Positions 24,631 to 36,654 of a DNA stretch of 64,000 bases are shown one piece after another. Position 1 is the stretch's first letter. Each line of letters begins with the position of its first letter. A program made the position numbers and the translations under genes. The notes beneath the pieces are model-generated. The model did not search any database and was not told the origin of the DNA. It saw only the letters and a program-made list of their open reading frames with translations. This stretch comes from Panorpa germanica (Eukaryota; Arthropoda; Insecta; Mecoptera; Panorpidae): assembly GCA_963678705.1 (NCBI GenBank), contig OY783217.1:8742001-8806000 (forward strand), written 5' to 3'.

Positions 24631-26077
24631 TTATAAATAACCTAGATCCACCAGATCTTTCAAGCAATCAGTTAATCTAGTGGTCCATATCTTCAGAGTT
24701 TTTTCGTTGTTGGTAGTAGCCGTAGCGTTTGACGCCATTTCGTCTATTGGTATTGCGTCTTCACTACTGGACACCATTATTGGAACAGCCATTATTGCCA
24801 TTGCTAATCCAAATTTACCAAACTTTTTCAACTGATTTTGAAATTCGGAATAAGGATACAGCCTTTCTGGATCACTTCCAAGTTGCTTTAAACAATTGCT
24901 GAAAGATTCATAATAAATTTGTAGGAGCGATTGGTAGTGTTTATCTCTGAAAGATTTCTCCGTTCCGCAAAATATGTAATAGACGATGTCTAAAACGGGG
25001 GAAGCGTAGCGACAAATTTGCCAATCGAGGAGACAAACTTCTGTAGGAACTCCATCCTGTAAAAAGAAACCGTTTGGTACATACATTGATTTGAAAATAA
25101 AACAACATATTAATAAAAACCTTCACAGGTAGAAAATTGTCTTGAAGTTTACAGTTTGCCACGAGTTAATTCCAAGGTTCATTTTCTACTACTCATTCAT
25201 ACTTGCTAGCTTTTCGCAAACTAATTCCAATGTTAATTTTCTACTAGATACTTTTATTAAAATATTTAATACTCACCTCATACTTAAACATCATATTATT
25301 GTTCCAGCAATCTCCATGATCTACAACGGCGTACGGTTCCGCCAATTCTCCATTGCAGCAATCTTTAATAACTCTGAAATAATTTTTATGAAAATTTTCC
25401 CATTTTTCCTGATAAATTCCATCAAATTTTAATTTATCCACTGCACTATTTAAGAAGTTATTTAGATAGTTTGCAATTGGAGGTTTAAATTCTCCTCTAA
25501 AATACACTTCAAATAATTCTCCAGAAAACTTTTTTAATACTTCCGGTTTTTGATCTCGCAATGCAAAACTATAAGCGTGAAGTTTTCCAAGAACTTGCAT
25601 CACTAGCTTCGTGTGATTGAAGTCAATTTCTTTTAACCGATCAAACATTAAAAAGTTTTTCTTAGAAATATCCTCCAGTATTACAAATTCTTCCCACTTT
25701 GAAGAACCAGTCGCTACACATTCAGCGTAGCCGTTAAATCCATCTTCTATGTTTTTACCAATTTCAAGTTTCTTCATTTCTATTAAAATTTCTTCATAAA
25801 CCTTGATTTCTCGTAGAAAAGCATCGCTAGTTTCTTCCGGAAATGCTTTTGAGACAACTGGTATTTTACAAAATAAATTTAAATTTGCTTTTTCCCCATT
25901 TTCTTTGAATCCATCCACTGCTATTTTGTAAACTGTGCTCAGATAGTTATCTCCCGGCTTGGAGCCCGCTGATAATGTGACGTCATATTTCACGATGCCT
26001 TTCCTTTTTAATGCTTCGTCTAATTTCTTCTTAATGTTTTCATGTGGCAACTCTAATTTTCCTTCAGTTGCAGCCAT
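24631..26077 (-). CDS. EcKL-10, ecdysteroid kinase-like protein, 408 aa
   Basis: Complete: exon 1 25277-26077 (267 codons), intron 25057-25276 (220 bp), exon 2 24631-25056. Landmarks: PGDNYLSTVY, K71 in LFCK, VDHGDCWNNN (H254/D256), DGVPTEVCLLDWQ (D278), VDLGYL end. Exon 2 starts with Asp (GAT) where most copies have Asn; EcKL-12 shares this. It departs from its relatives in the ISKKNFLMFDR tract (ITKRNFSMFDR elsewhere). More than half of its intron consists of the palindromic GTAGAAAATT repeat also found near EcKL-14, -17 and -18. A TCAGT initiator (A at 26143) is present, with a TATAA-like element only about 23 bp upstream. Confidence 0.92.
25131..25247. repeat. Palindromic GTAGAAAATT minisatellite-like repeat (copy a)
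   Basis: Roughly two units of a 60-70 bp motif. Each unit joins GTAGAAAATT, an AATTAGCTTG-like half-palindrome, and TTTTCTAC at the end. It lies inside the EcKL-10 intron. Related copies are at about 43128-43245, 57008-57144 and 61372-61486. Confidence 0.6.
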
Positions 26078-27367
26078 GTTTATTTATTTATCACTGAATA
26101 ATACTTGCTAAGTTGTCTACACTGTCGCACCACAACTCGAACTGATTACAATGTGGCAATGTTATATCTAATTGACAATAATTTGCAATAATTTAACATT
26201 GACCTTGTGTTATTAAACCAGCGTAATGTCTACTCTCGCGAGACACAAACCGAACTAAAGATTATGTTACTCTATGACAATATTTAAAGAGAAATATACG
26301 CTTGTGTGTTGGTAAATGTATAAATACATATACACTAATAAATTTCATTTATATATGATAACACATAAGGTCAGTCTCACACTGCGTCCATCTGCTTGTG
26401 GCAGCGATTCTTTTCACATTAGTACGTTTTATCATTATACAGGCCTAGATTATACGTATACTGGACGGATTCAGTCTGACAGCCCCTTGGTACGGCTCAC
26501 GCTATACGAATATACATGAAACGCATGATTACGCATACCGCTCTGAGTAAATAGTTCGTATGTTGCGTGTGGTGTAGTGGGGTGCACCCCGACGATAAAT
26601 ATAGGCAAATGCTTTTAGCAACAGAAGTAACTTAGAACTTAAGAAAACAAAACAAGTCAGCAACGAGTGCTCATTAATTAATTTCAAGTGGCACAAACAA
26701 ATGACCAGCGTATAGAAAATTCACAGCGTATACTCGAATTGAGTATATAGTACTGCTACGACTACAGCCAACTGAACAAGTCGCAAAAGAACGGTTGCAG
26801 TGTGAGAGAGCCCTAACACATAGAAGTTCAAAAACTTCTCAGTTTAAAAACGTGCCAGTCATTCGATCTAATCAACAATTATCTGCAGACAATCTTTTAA
26901 ACGTAAATAAAAATATTAATCAAAGATAAATATTATATAATGTATTGCTTAATATTTTACAATACGGAAATTTATTCTATAAAGTAAATGACATTGTTTT
27001 CTTCCTGTTCATGCTTCTAGAATTCTGCAATACCTATTTAGCAAAATTTAACAAGGCTGGTTCGAGAGAATCCGGCGTCCCTTCTGCCTTATTGTGTAAG
27101 ATTTACATAAAAGCACTTATCCTAGATAATAAGAGGCGAAAAGTCCGTCTAAATACATGTACTTAAAGTTTAGTTGACAAAACGAAAAATATCTAAGTGT
27201 AATGTTATTTTAATGCATATTAGAATCATAAATTGATCTTTTTGGATTAATAGAATCTTTGTATTTCCAAATATTATAATAAGATCTTTTGTTATTAGTA
27301 GAGTCATAAAATAAATAACCCCTTCTTGTTTTAGGGAAATAACGAGACATATAAGTCGATCATTACC
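26078..27367. other. Intergenic upstream of EcKL-10, no gene recognised
   Basis: Promoter-side DNA of EcKL-10, then AT-rich sequence. Two short plus-strand ORFs (26316-26519 and 26945-27166) lack recognisable domains and are unlikely to be genes. Confidence 0.4.
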
Positions 27368-28216
27368 CTGTCATACAGTGCCGTAGCTTGCCTTAGAAGG
27401 GCACTGTATCAAAATTTGTTGGGGGCCCAAATGATGGGTAAAAATTTTTCACAAAAAGAACAGAAACGCTCGCATTGAATTGAAATAATTATATATTACT
27501 TACAAACAATTCAAATAAAAAAATACGCTTTTTTGTCTTTTGTTCGGCGAACTTATTTATTAAATCATTCGTAGTTGAAGACGATTTAAGTTTTTCAAAT
27601 TTTCTGCCTCTATAAACAATAGTGACAAGTCTATCAGCCTATCCTCTCCCATAGAAGTGTTTAGATAATTTTTTATCAGTTTTAATTTCGAAAAACTTCG
27701 TTTAACTGTTGCACTTGTAACCGGAAGGTTCAAGATTAGAAATCATGCTGTTATTACCTCCGGAAAACTGGATGCAAGGCTATTGAATTTTATCAGCAAT
27801 AATAACATGAGTTCCTTAATGGAATGAATTTTTTGAATTTTAGATTTTAAGCATGTTTTCACTGACATGTATTTACTGTATTTAGCTCATCAGAAAAACG
27901 CTTCGTCATCTTCTTTCTTTTATTTTTGAAAACAGTTATTACTTCCCACTCTTTTGCTAGATCTCTGGACTCCTTTATGCAAACCATGTAATGAATTTTG
28001 ATTCACTCAGTCAATTAAAAAGATTACTTAGTAAAATGCTAGCTTTCTGTAAGTCATTAACTTCATGATGTAATGCTTTAGAAACAGGATTAATGATTTC
28101 AAATAGTGAAGTAAAAAAACGAATATTTGCATACACACGATTGAGGCCTCTATAGCCCGGGGGCTCCGTATCATTGATACGGCTGATACGGCGGTAGGTA
28201 TGCCACGGCTGTCATA
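27368..28216 (-). mobile_element. hAT transposon relic with 8-bp TSD
   Basis: The element 27376-28208 (833 bp) is bounded by direct repeats CTGTCATA at 27368-27375 and 28209-28216. Its ends read CAGTGCCGTAGC and, inverted, CCGTGGCATACC, a weak hAT-like terminal pair. On the minus strand, around 27640-27800, an ORF relic contains PVTSATVKRSFSKLKLIKNY, typical of the C-terminal dimerisation region of hAT transposases. An in-frame TGA lies just before it, so the element is dead. A related piece lies in the EcKL-11 intron. Confidence 0.75.
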
Positions 28217-28267
28217 ACTAGTTTTGCAACCAACACAGTAAATTTATTAGATGTATCATTTTCTTTA

Positions 28268-28493
28268 ATATTTATTTTTATTTAATATATTTAACGTTTT
28301 ATTTAACTATTTCTATTTCTATTATTTAGCTAAGGTGGCAGTTCTTATGATGTTGTTGTCTTATACATGTGGCATAATCAATTTAACTTAACAACAACCA
28401 ATCCAGGAAAATATAGCAACTCCGGTTCAGAGGTCGAACCCTAAGATACAGCAGCCAACGCAAACATAAATGCTCTCATTCACTGTGTCATCT
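28268..28493 (-). mobile_element. Degenerate SINE copy
   Basis: Same family as 7328-7596. Minus-strand B box GGGTTCGACCTC (near 28430-28441) and the head sequence ending at about 28493 are recognisable. The left end is A-rich on the minus strand. No TSD was found. Confidence 0.65.
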
Positions 28494-30135
28494 TCAATAT
28501 TTGTATGATGATTATACATGCCTACATTTGGTAAATTATCCATTGAATGACAAAATATCGAAACCCGCAGCTAAAATGAAATAACCTATTACACCCTTTT
28601 ATATCTTCAAGTTATGAAAGTACAATTTAAATTTATTTAGATAAAATATTACTTTATCTAATTACATAGATACATCTAAAAACCACAGAACTTTTGATTG
28701 TTATTTTCAAAGGTACTTAGAGTACTTTAATAATTACTTAACTTTTTACTTAAGTAAATAGCAAGTTTTTTTTTATTTTTATATTATTATTATCATTATA
28801 TTATTAATATTTAGAATGCTTACTAGTACATTTTAGCAACTAGAGATAACATATCGTTATATGTCTAATAATACTTCAACAAATTACTAATGCTTGATAA
28901 CAATAAATACTATCTTTGCAAGCATGAATAAATAGTAGTCGGTAATTATTAAAATATGAACTCGAAATTACCATAAATATCGATAATAATTTATGTAAAT
29001 GAACCCGCTAATTTCAAGAGCAGTAGAATCTCTGATATGCGGACACATTGTGACAAGCAATAGTCCGGATACGATAAATAAGAAATAAAAGGAAAACAAA
29101 GTACAAAAAGAGAGGAAAACCTAATGGCACCTATAATTATTTCCATATTTATTAAATATTAAATATTATTAAATAACAAGTTAAAAATGATAACGAAATT
29201 GATCATTATTCCGTTTGGCGTAAGGAGATTTTGTAGTAGTTTCGCACATTCCTCTAAATGTCTAGATATAATAACAACTACAGACTATCTAACAGAGCAA
29301 CATTTAAATACGTATTACCAATATTTAAGTTATAGTATTATAAGTTTTAATATGTGTTTAATATGATTTACGCCGACCGTTCGATTTTTCGACCAGTATT
29401 AATGGTCTCTCCAGAAAAAGTGTATTCTATAAATAGTGTAATATTAAGTTAAAAGTTAAAGGAAAATAGAAAAAAGAAGTTATTTGTCTATTTATATTGG
29501 TCGGAGGTATAGAACACTATGTCCATTTTTGTCAAACATGAGATTGTTGCCACAATCATATGGGTTTCTTGTCTTCTACTGATAGGTATACAACATTTTG
29601 TCCTACATAAAAAATTGGCGGAGTTACGGTGCTTTTAAATAACACCAAGTCAACATTTACTTAGAGTAATAGTATTAGATTAATAGGTATAGTACTCTAT
29701 ACCTCCACAACACAGATTTATAATTTTTCCATCTTAAAAATATAATAGACGTATTTCCAACGGAGAGAATATAAATTAAAAATTCTTTCCTGTTCCTTGA
29801 AATATTCAGGGACTTCAATTTAAAAGTCTAAAACGTAATTAGGAATACTTTTTTAAATATCAAGTTAGCGTAGAAGTGTTAGTTATCACAGTATAGGATC
29901 ACAAATGACAAATACAACTAAAATTTTTAATAACACACATAAATAGCTTTATTTACATCAGAAAACGTAAATTTATAGCAGGGATAATATAATCTGACTT
30001 TAAATTAATATAAAAATTTTATATAAAAGGTAAACTATCTCATATTAAATAAACTTTAAATATATTTAGTCTCGGAATGTAAATGTGAACATCAATTTAA
30101 ATTCGTTTAGAATAATTCAAAAAAAATTATTTATG
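28494..30135. other. 1.6-kb intergenic, left end of the EcKL-11/-12 duplication unit
   Basis: No gene. About 29200-29310 resembles 32650-32770, and about 29930-30110 resembles 33540-33700. This shows that the DNA downstream of EcKL-11 and of EcKL-12 was duplicated together with the genes. Confidence 0.5.
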
Positions 30136-32168
30136 TTAAACATAACCAAGATCTACTGCATCTTTGAAACAATCAATCAATCGAGTGGTCCATATTTTAA
30201 GAGTTTTCTCGTTCTCAGTATTAGCGGAGGCACTGTCTATCATTTCGTTCATTTCTTTAGCATCTTCAGTCTTTGTTACAATAATGGCAGCACCCATTAC
30301 TGATATCCCACAGCCAAATTTACCAAACTTCTTCAACTGATTTTGGAATTCACAATAAGGAAATAATCTTTCTGGATCGCTTCCAAGTTTTTTCAGAAAA
30401 CTGCTAAAAGATTCGTAGTAAATATGAAGAAGTGATTGGTAGTGTTCATCTCTGAAAGACTTCTCTGTTCCAGAAAATATGTAATGAAAGATATCGAGGA
30501 CCGGAGAAGCATAGCGAGCAATTTGCCAATCCAGGAGACAAACTTCTGTTGAAACGCCTTTGCAGTCATATTATCGTTATATTTATCGTACGAGTTTATA
30601 CCAAGGTTGCATTAAAATCATTTGGTTATAATGTATGCAACATTCTTACTTTTACTTGTAAATTGATAAACTAAAACACTCTCTTTGCTTTTCGAAAAAC
30701 TTCGTTTAACTGATAAACTTGTAACCGGAATGTTCAAGATTAGAAAGCATGCTGTTATTACCTCCGGAAAACTGGATGCAAGGCTATTGAATTGTATCAG
30801 TAATAATTCCAAGAGTTCCTTAATGGAATGAATTTTCTGAATTTTAGATATTAATCATGTTTTCAAAGCAGTTAATTGTTCATAAAAATCGACTGACATG
30901 TCTTTACTGTATTTATCTCATCAAAAAAACGCTTCGTTATCTTCTTTCTTTTATTTTTGAAAACAGTTGTTACTCCCCACTCTTTTGCTAAATTTCTGGA
31001 CTCCTTTATGCAAACCATGGATTGAATTTTGATTTCTTATTTCACTCAGTCAATTCAAAAGATTACTTAGTAAAATACTAGCTTTTTGTGAGTCATTAAT
31101 TTCATGCTGTAATGCTTTAGAAACAGGATTAATGATTTGAAATAGTGAAGTAAAAAAATTAATATTTGCTTACACACGTTTGGAGCCCCTATAGCCCGGG
31201 GGCCCCGTATCATTGATACGGCTGATACGGCGGTAGCTAATTAAAAAAACAATTCACAAAAATTAGAATATTAGATAACCTTGAGCCCCTATCAATATCA
31301 GCGTCGGTATTTAGTTGAATAACAAATTGATAAGCGTTATCAATGATTGACAAATACTCACTTCATATTTAAACATCATATTGTTGTTCCAGAAATCCCC
31401 ATGATTTATAACAGCGTAGGGCTCTGCCAATTCTGCCTTGACGCAATCTTGGAGAATACTAACATAATTTGGATGAAACTTTTCCCATTTTTCTTGATAA
31501 ATTCCTTCAAACTTTAATTTTTCCACTGCACTTTCTAAGAAATTATTTAAAAATTTTAACATTAGAGGTTTTATTTCTTTACTCAGAAAAACTTCAAATA
31601 ATTCTTCAGAATATTTTTTAAATAATTCCGGTTTTTGATCTCGCATTGCAAAACTGTGCGCATGAAATTTAGCAATGGTTTCCATCACTAATTTAGCATG
31701 ATTAAAGTCTAATTTCTTCAATCGATCAAACATAGAAAAGTTTCTCTTGGTAATATCTTCCATTATTAAAAATTCTTCATTTGCTAAAGATCCTGTCGTT
31801 ATACACTCGGCGTAGTTGCTAAAACCATCTTCTATGTTTTTATCAACTTCAAGTTTTTTCATTTCAACTAAAATATCTTTATAAACCTTGATTTCCCGTA
31901 GAAAGAAATCCTCCAATCCCTTTTCTTTTTGTTTTTCCACTGTTCCGATTGGTATTTTACAAAACCAATCTAAGTCTGCTTTATCACCGTCTTCTTTGAA
32001 CCCTTTAACTGTTATTTTGTAAACAATCGATGAATAATTATCACCTTTCTTAGACCCTGCTGATAAATCGACGTCATACTTTACTAATCCTTTCTTTTTT
32101 ATCGCTTCATGCAACCTCTTCTTAATACTTTCATGTGGCAGCTCTAATTTTGCTTCATCAGTAGCCAT
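30136..32168 (-). CDS. EcKL-11, ecdysteroid kinase-like gene, probably damaged
   Basis: Exon 1 is 31362-32168 (269 codons, intact, ATG at 32168; an upstream in-frame GTG is not used). Exon 2 sequence is open from about 30561 to the stop at 30136. The intron is about 800 bp. Exon 1 keeps K71 and the catalytic H256/D258, in HGDFWNNN, where Phe replaces the usual Cys. At the left intron border the expected AG|GAT or AG|AAT is replaced by GC|AAA, so the acceptor is missing exactly where the intron changes to unrelated sequence containing a hAT relic. The nearest AG would shift the frame. Exon 2 still encodes LLDWQ and ends VDLGYV. Either this is a recent pseudogene or a cryptic acceptor is used; transcripts would decide. 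The promoter has a good TATATA. The closest paralog is EcKL-12. Confidence 0.75.
30600..31240 (-). mobile_element. hAT transposase relic in the EcKL-11 intron
   Basis: Closely related to the relic at 27376-28208. It shares the tract from the minus-strand PVTSLSVKRSFSK segment (about 30690-30730) to the terminal-side GTATCATTGATACGGC palindrome near 31210. Outer ends and TSD were not found. The left part differs from the other copy and instead resembles about 34930-35020 in the EcKL-12 intron. The boundary is approximate. Confidence 0.6.
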
Positions 32169-32236
32169 GTTCACGTTATTCACTTATCGCTGACTAATAT
32201 TTATTTAGTTGTGAACACAAGCTCGGGTCAAGTCGA

Positions 32237-32270
32237 ACTGACCAGTTACTAGTAACGTTGAAACTATATA
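32237..32270 (-). promoter_or_regulatory. EcKL-11 core promoter (TATATA at -31, TCAGT initiator)
   Basis: On the minus strand TATATAG begins at 32270; TCAGTTCGAC has its A+1 at 32239. The 5' UTR would be about 71 nt. Confidence 0.6.
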
Positions 32271-33729
32271 AACAAATACAACCAACATTACTGTCACACT
32301 TCATGACAATGACATTAACATTAACAAACTATTACAATCTTTACAACACACAAAATGAGTAAATAAAATATGGGTTCATTCGTTTTTTCTTTAGTAACAA
32401 GTTAGCGTTACAATCTGATACAGGAATCGTTTCCACTGGGATGTCTCCCATTGCATTCCTTGCCCTTTTGAAATGTATATTCCGTCCATCTGCTAATTAA
32501 GTCCTCCAAGTGCACAACTTTCATTCTTTCAACCATATCCATCGTTTTTACAAAACTGTTTTATTGTACTTTTATGATGTTACTATTATTATTTTCATAT
32601 TTACTAAAAATCAAATAAAATTAAAATACAATTTTAAACAGACGATGAAATGAATCATTAATACCGTTTGGCGTAAAGAGGTCTTGCATTAGTTTCGTAC
32701 ATTCGTCTAAATGACTAGATATAATAAAAATTATCGATTATCCAACAGAGCAAAATTTAAAAACGAAATAATAATTAATAATGTGTTCAATATGATTTAC
32801 GCCGACCGTTCGAATTTTAGATCAGTAACAAAACGTCTCTCCAGAAAAAATGTATTAGTCTACTCTTTATATAATTATATAATATAAAGTTAAATATAAT
32901 AGATTATAATTTTTCCATGACATTTTTCTATACTTAGAAATATAATAGATGAAAATACTAAAAATTATTTAAAAATCTTTTTCTTTTGCTTGAAATATTC
33001 ACAGATATCAATTTATAGATCTAAAATGTACTGGTTGATTATTAGTTTATAATATCAGGTATACGTAAGACCTGTGTCTAATCATACATATTACGCCGAT
33101 TTTCTAAAAATCTAAGAGTCTGTATCAAGATAATAGGTAATCATGACAGATGCTTATCCTTTGAATTCTTTTTGATTAAGCTATAAAACGCTCTGACAAA
33201 AAATTTCATTGAAATAACTCAACCTGTTTAGGAGCGAAGGTAAATGGGTTAAATAAATATAAAATAGAGTTAAACTTTTACTAATACATAATTTTTTTTA
33301 TATAATATTATATAGACATGCAGAAATAGCTTTATTTACATCAGAAAACGTAAATTTATATCAAAGATAATATTTCTTATATAATCTGAATTTAAATTGA
33401 CATAAAAATTGTTATATAAAAGTTATAAAACGCTCAGAGAAAAATTTAATTAAAACATCTCATAATGGGTTAAATAAATGCCAAATACAGTTAGGAATTT
33501 TACCAACACACTAGCTTTTTAAATAATATTATATTAACATGCATAAATAGCTTTATTTACATCAGAAAACGAAATTTATAACAAGGATAATATAATCTGA
33601 CTTTAAATTGACATAAAAATTGTTATATAAAAGGTAAACTTTCTTATATTAAATAAATTTTAAATACATTTAGTCTCGGAATGTAAATGTGAACATTAAT
33701 TTGAAATAATTTTTTAATAATTATTAATG
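32271..33729. other. Intergenic, duplicated flank of EcKL-11/-12
   Basis: No gene. 32650-32830 resembles 29200-29400. 33540-33700 resembles 29930-30110. A further partial copy of the same downstream block lies at about 33320-33430, so this flank is present three times in all. Confidence 0.5.
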
Positions 33730-36654
33730 TTAAACGTAACCAAGATCTACGGCATCTTTAAAACAATCAATCAATCGAGTGGTCCATATTTTAAGAGTCT
33801 TCTCGTTCTCAGTATTAGCGGAGGCACTGCCTATCATTTCGTCCATCCCTTTTGCGTCTTCACCACTTGTTACCATAATAGGAACCGCCATTACTGCTAC
33901 AGCACAGCCAAATTTACCAAATTTCTTCAACTGATTTTGGAATTCGGAATAAGGATATAATCTTTCTGGATCGCTTCCAAGTTTTCTTAGAAAACTGCTG
34001 AAAGAGTCGTAGTAAATCTGAAGGAGTGATTGGTAGTGTTCATCTCTGAAAGGCTTCTCAGTTCCACAAAATATGTAATAAACGATATCGAGAATCGGAC
34101 AAGCATAGCGAGCAATTTGCCAATCCAGGAGACAAACTTCTGTTGGAACGCCATCCTGTAGAATAAAACAACGCTTTAATTCTTTTATTATAAATAAATT
34201 AATAATGTAATTGAAGTTAAGTGTTAAAACTTATACAAAGTAAATAATAGACGACTTGGTATTTTTAAAACAATATATAAAATATATTGAATGTATATGT
34301 ACATAATCAATTTATCCTAATAACAACCAAACCTAGAAAACATAACTCTGGTCTGGAGATTAAACCACAAGACAGCAGTCAGCGTCGAGCATCAAAGTTC
34401 TCGCCCTATGTGTCGACACCTTGTTTAAAGACCTTTAAAATGACACCTCTTATCAGTGACGGATTTAGCCCTTAAGAGGTTCAAGACGCAATTCTATTTT
34501 AAGCCCCCTGTTTGAGGAATTTCACAGATTTGTTCCTAACATTAAATTGTACAAAATGTCTTGCAATGATTTACCTATAGGTATTATTTAATCTTTGTAA
34601 TAATGTATCTCATGAAACAGACAACAAAGTTGTTTCATAAGCGTTGAAACATTGTGCTAACAAACCCCCCCCCCCCCCTCCAATTTTCTTAACGTTTTTC
34701 AATAGTCTGTACCGGACATACATACGTTCGATACAGCAACAAGTCTTACACTCTAACCATAAAACTGTAAATGAAATACTCTTCTTCAATACTTGATGCT
34801 ACTACTTCACATGTTATTCTTTATGAATGAAACCTATAAATAACTTGTTGACCTACTTCATTTTACTATTTACGTTTTGAATGAATTTATTTATAGATTT
34901 AAAAAAGCAGTCTCTTCTACCATTGTATTTAACAAACCAGTTCATATCAGGGTTGTATTTAAGTCATTTGCTTATATTTTGTGCAACATTCCTACTACTA
35001 AAATGATAAACTGAAATACACCCTTTGTTTCGTGTCATTCTTTCAAGGTCGTTGCGTTTCCGCTGCACGACTTGTGTTTTTTATGTGCTTTATATGTGTT
35101 GTACTCAGAAAGTATTGGAATTATCTTAATTGAACACTTACTGACATCATTTTTTTAGTTGAATTTGAATATGGTCATTTTACTTTTAAATAGGCACGTA
35201 CTTTTTTAGACACTAAACTTTTTTACTTAAATATATTTTAATATTACATTATGTATAAAATTATAATGTATTGTCCCGGGGCCCAGGAGATAAAAGGGTC
35301 TCCAAGACAGAGGGTAATTCTTTTCTTTCATTTTGAGTTAAAGTTGAACTCCGAGGCCTGATGCACCTTAATGAAAATCTACCAATGCCTCTTGTTGAAA
35401 AACCCTTTAATTTCTAGCCTTAGACTTCTTTAACTTATATCTAAATTAATTAATTAATACTAAATTTTTGTTAAGTGATTCAAAATTAATTAGTGAATTA
35501 TTTAAATATTTAGAAATTTGTAAAATAGAATAATTAAATATTAAATATGTATAAAAAATGTTAGATGGTGGCTATGACGAAAGAAAGTCAAGGTAAATAA
35601 ATACATAAAAAAAATAAAATAATCAAAATAGTAAAATATTTAGATTTTTCAAAATCAGTCACTGAGCTCACCAACCTCGGGCCACCACTGCTTGTTACCT
35701 TTTAAGTTTAATAAATAATCTATAAAAATACAATACCACTTGTCTAATTAATATATCTAAAAATATAATATGATAAAAGATAATATAATTGATTATTTAG
35801 TTGAACAACAAATTGATAAGCGTTATCAATGATTGACAAATACTTACTTCATATTTAAACATCATATTATTGTTCCAGCAATCCCCATGATTTATAATAG
35901 CGTAAGGCTCTGCCAATTCTCCCTTGACACAATCTTGGAGAATACTAACATAATTTGAATGAAACTTTTCCCATTTTTCTTGATAAATTCCTTCAAATTT
36001 TAATTTTTCCACTGCACTTGCTAAGAAATTATTTAAAAATTTTAGCATTGGAGGTTTCATTTCTTTTCTCAGAAAAACTTCAAATAACTCTTCAGAATAT
36101 TTTTTAAATAATTCCGGTTTTTGATCTCGCATTGCAAAACTGTGGGCATGAAATTTTGCTATGGCTTGCATTACTACCTTCGCATGATTAAAGTCTAATT
36201 TCTTCATCCGATCAAACATAGAAAAGTTTCTCTTGGTAATATCTTCCATTATTAAAAATTCTTCATTTGTTAAAGAACCTGTCGTTATACACTCGGCGTA
36301 GTTGCTAAAACCATCTTCTATGTTTTTATCATCTTCAAGTTTTTTCATTTCAACTAAAATATCTTCATAAACTTTGATTTCCCGTAAAAAGCAATCACCC
36401 ATTCCCATTTCATTTTGATTTTCCACTGTTCCGACTGGTATTTTACAAAACCAATCTAAGTCTGCTTTCTCACCATCTCCTTTGAACCCTTTAACTGTTA
36501 TTTTATAAACAATTCCTCCATAATTATCACCTTTCTTAGCTCCCGCTGATAATTCGACGTCATACTTCACTAATCCTTTCTTTTTTATCGCTTCATCCAA
36601 CTTCTTTTTAATACTTTCATGTGGCAACACTAATTTATCTTGATCAGTAGCCAT
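33730..36654 (-). CDS. EcKL-12, ecdysteroid kinase-like protein, 410 aa
   Basis: Complete: exon 1 35848-36654 (269 codons), long intron 34156-35847 (1,692 bp), exon 2 33730-34155. The ATG at 36654 (MATDQDK) is preferred over an upstream in-frame GTG. Landmarks: GDNYGGIVY near residues 42-50, K71 in WFCK, INHGDCWNNN (H256/D258), DGVPTEVCLLDWQ (D280), VDLGYV end (DLGYL in most copies). The last intron bases next to exon 1 match those of EcKL-11, confirming the duplication. The intron has grown by insertion of a SINE copy, a hAT-like sequence and other repeats. Its initiator is TCAGT (A at 36725), but the TATA position reads TTATTTT. Confidence 0.91.
34283..34424 (-). mobile_element. Degenerate SINE copy in the EcKL-12 intron
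   Basis: Matches the tRNA-head and adjacent body of the SINE at 7328-7596, from the AACAACCAAACCTAGAAAAC tract to CCCTATGTGTCGAC. The B box is eroded. Confidence 0.65.
34454..35320. mobile_element. hAT-like terminal sequence and repeat-rich intron DNA
   Basis: CAGTGACGGATTTAGCCC at 34454 resembles a hAT MITE terminus. No matching inverted end could be identified, so the right limit is uncertain. A C-tract of about 15 bases lies at 34665-34679. About 34930-35020 resembles the left part of the EcKL-11 intron relic. Confidence 0.35.

Noticed and set aside
30618..30812. 64-codon minus-strand ORF
   Set aside because: Not a host gene; it is a piece of the decayed hAT transposase in the EcKL-11 intron.
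34665..34679. C-homopolymer tract in the EcKL-12 intron
   Set aside because: Simple-sequence tract inside repeat-rich intron DNA; length may be a sequencing artefact.
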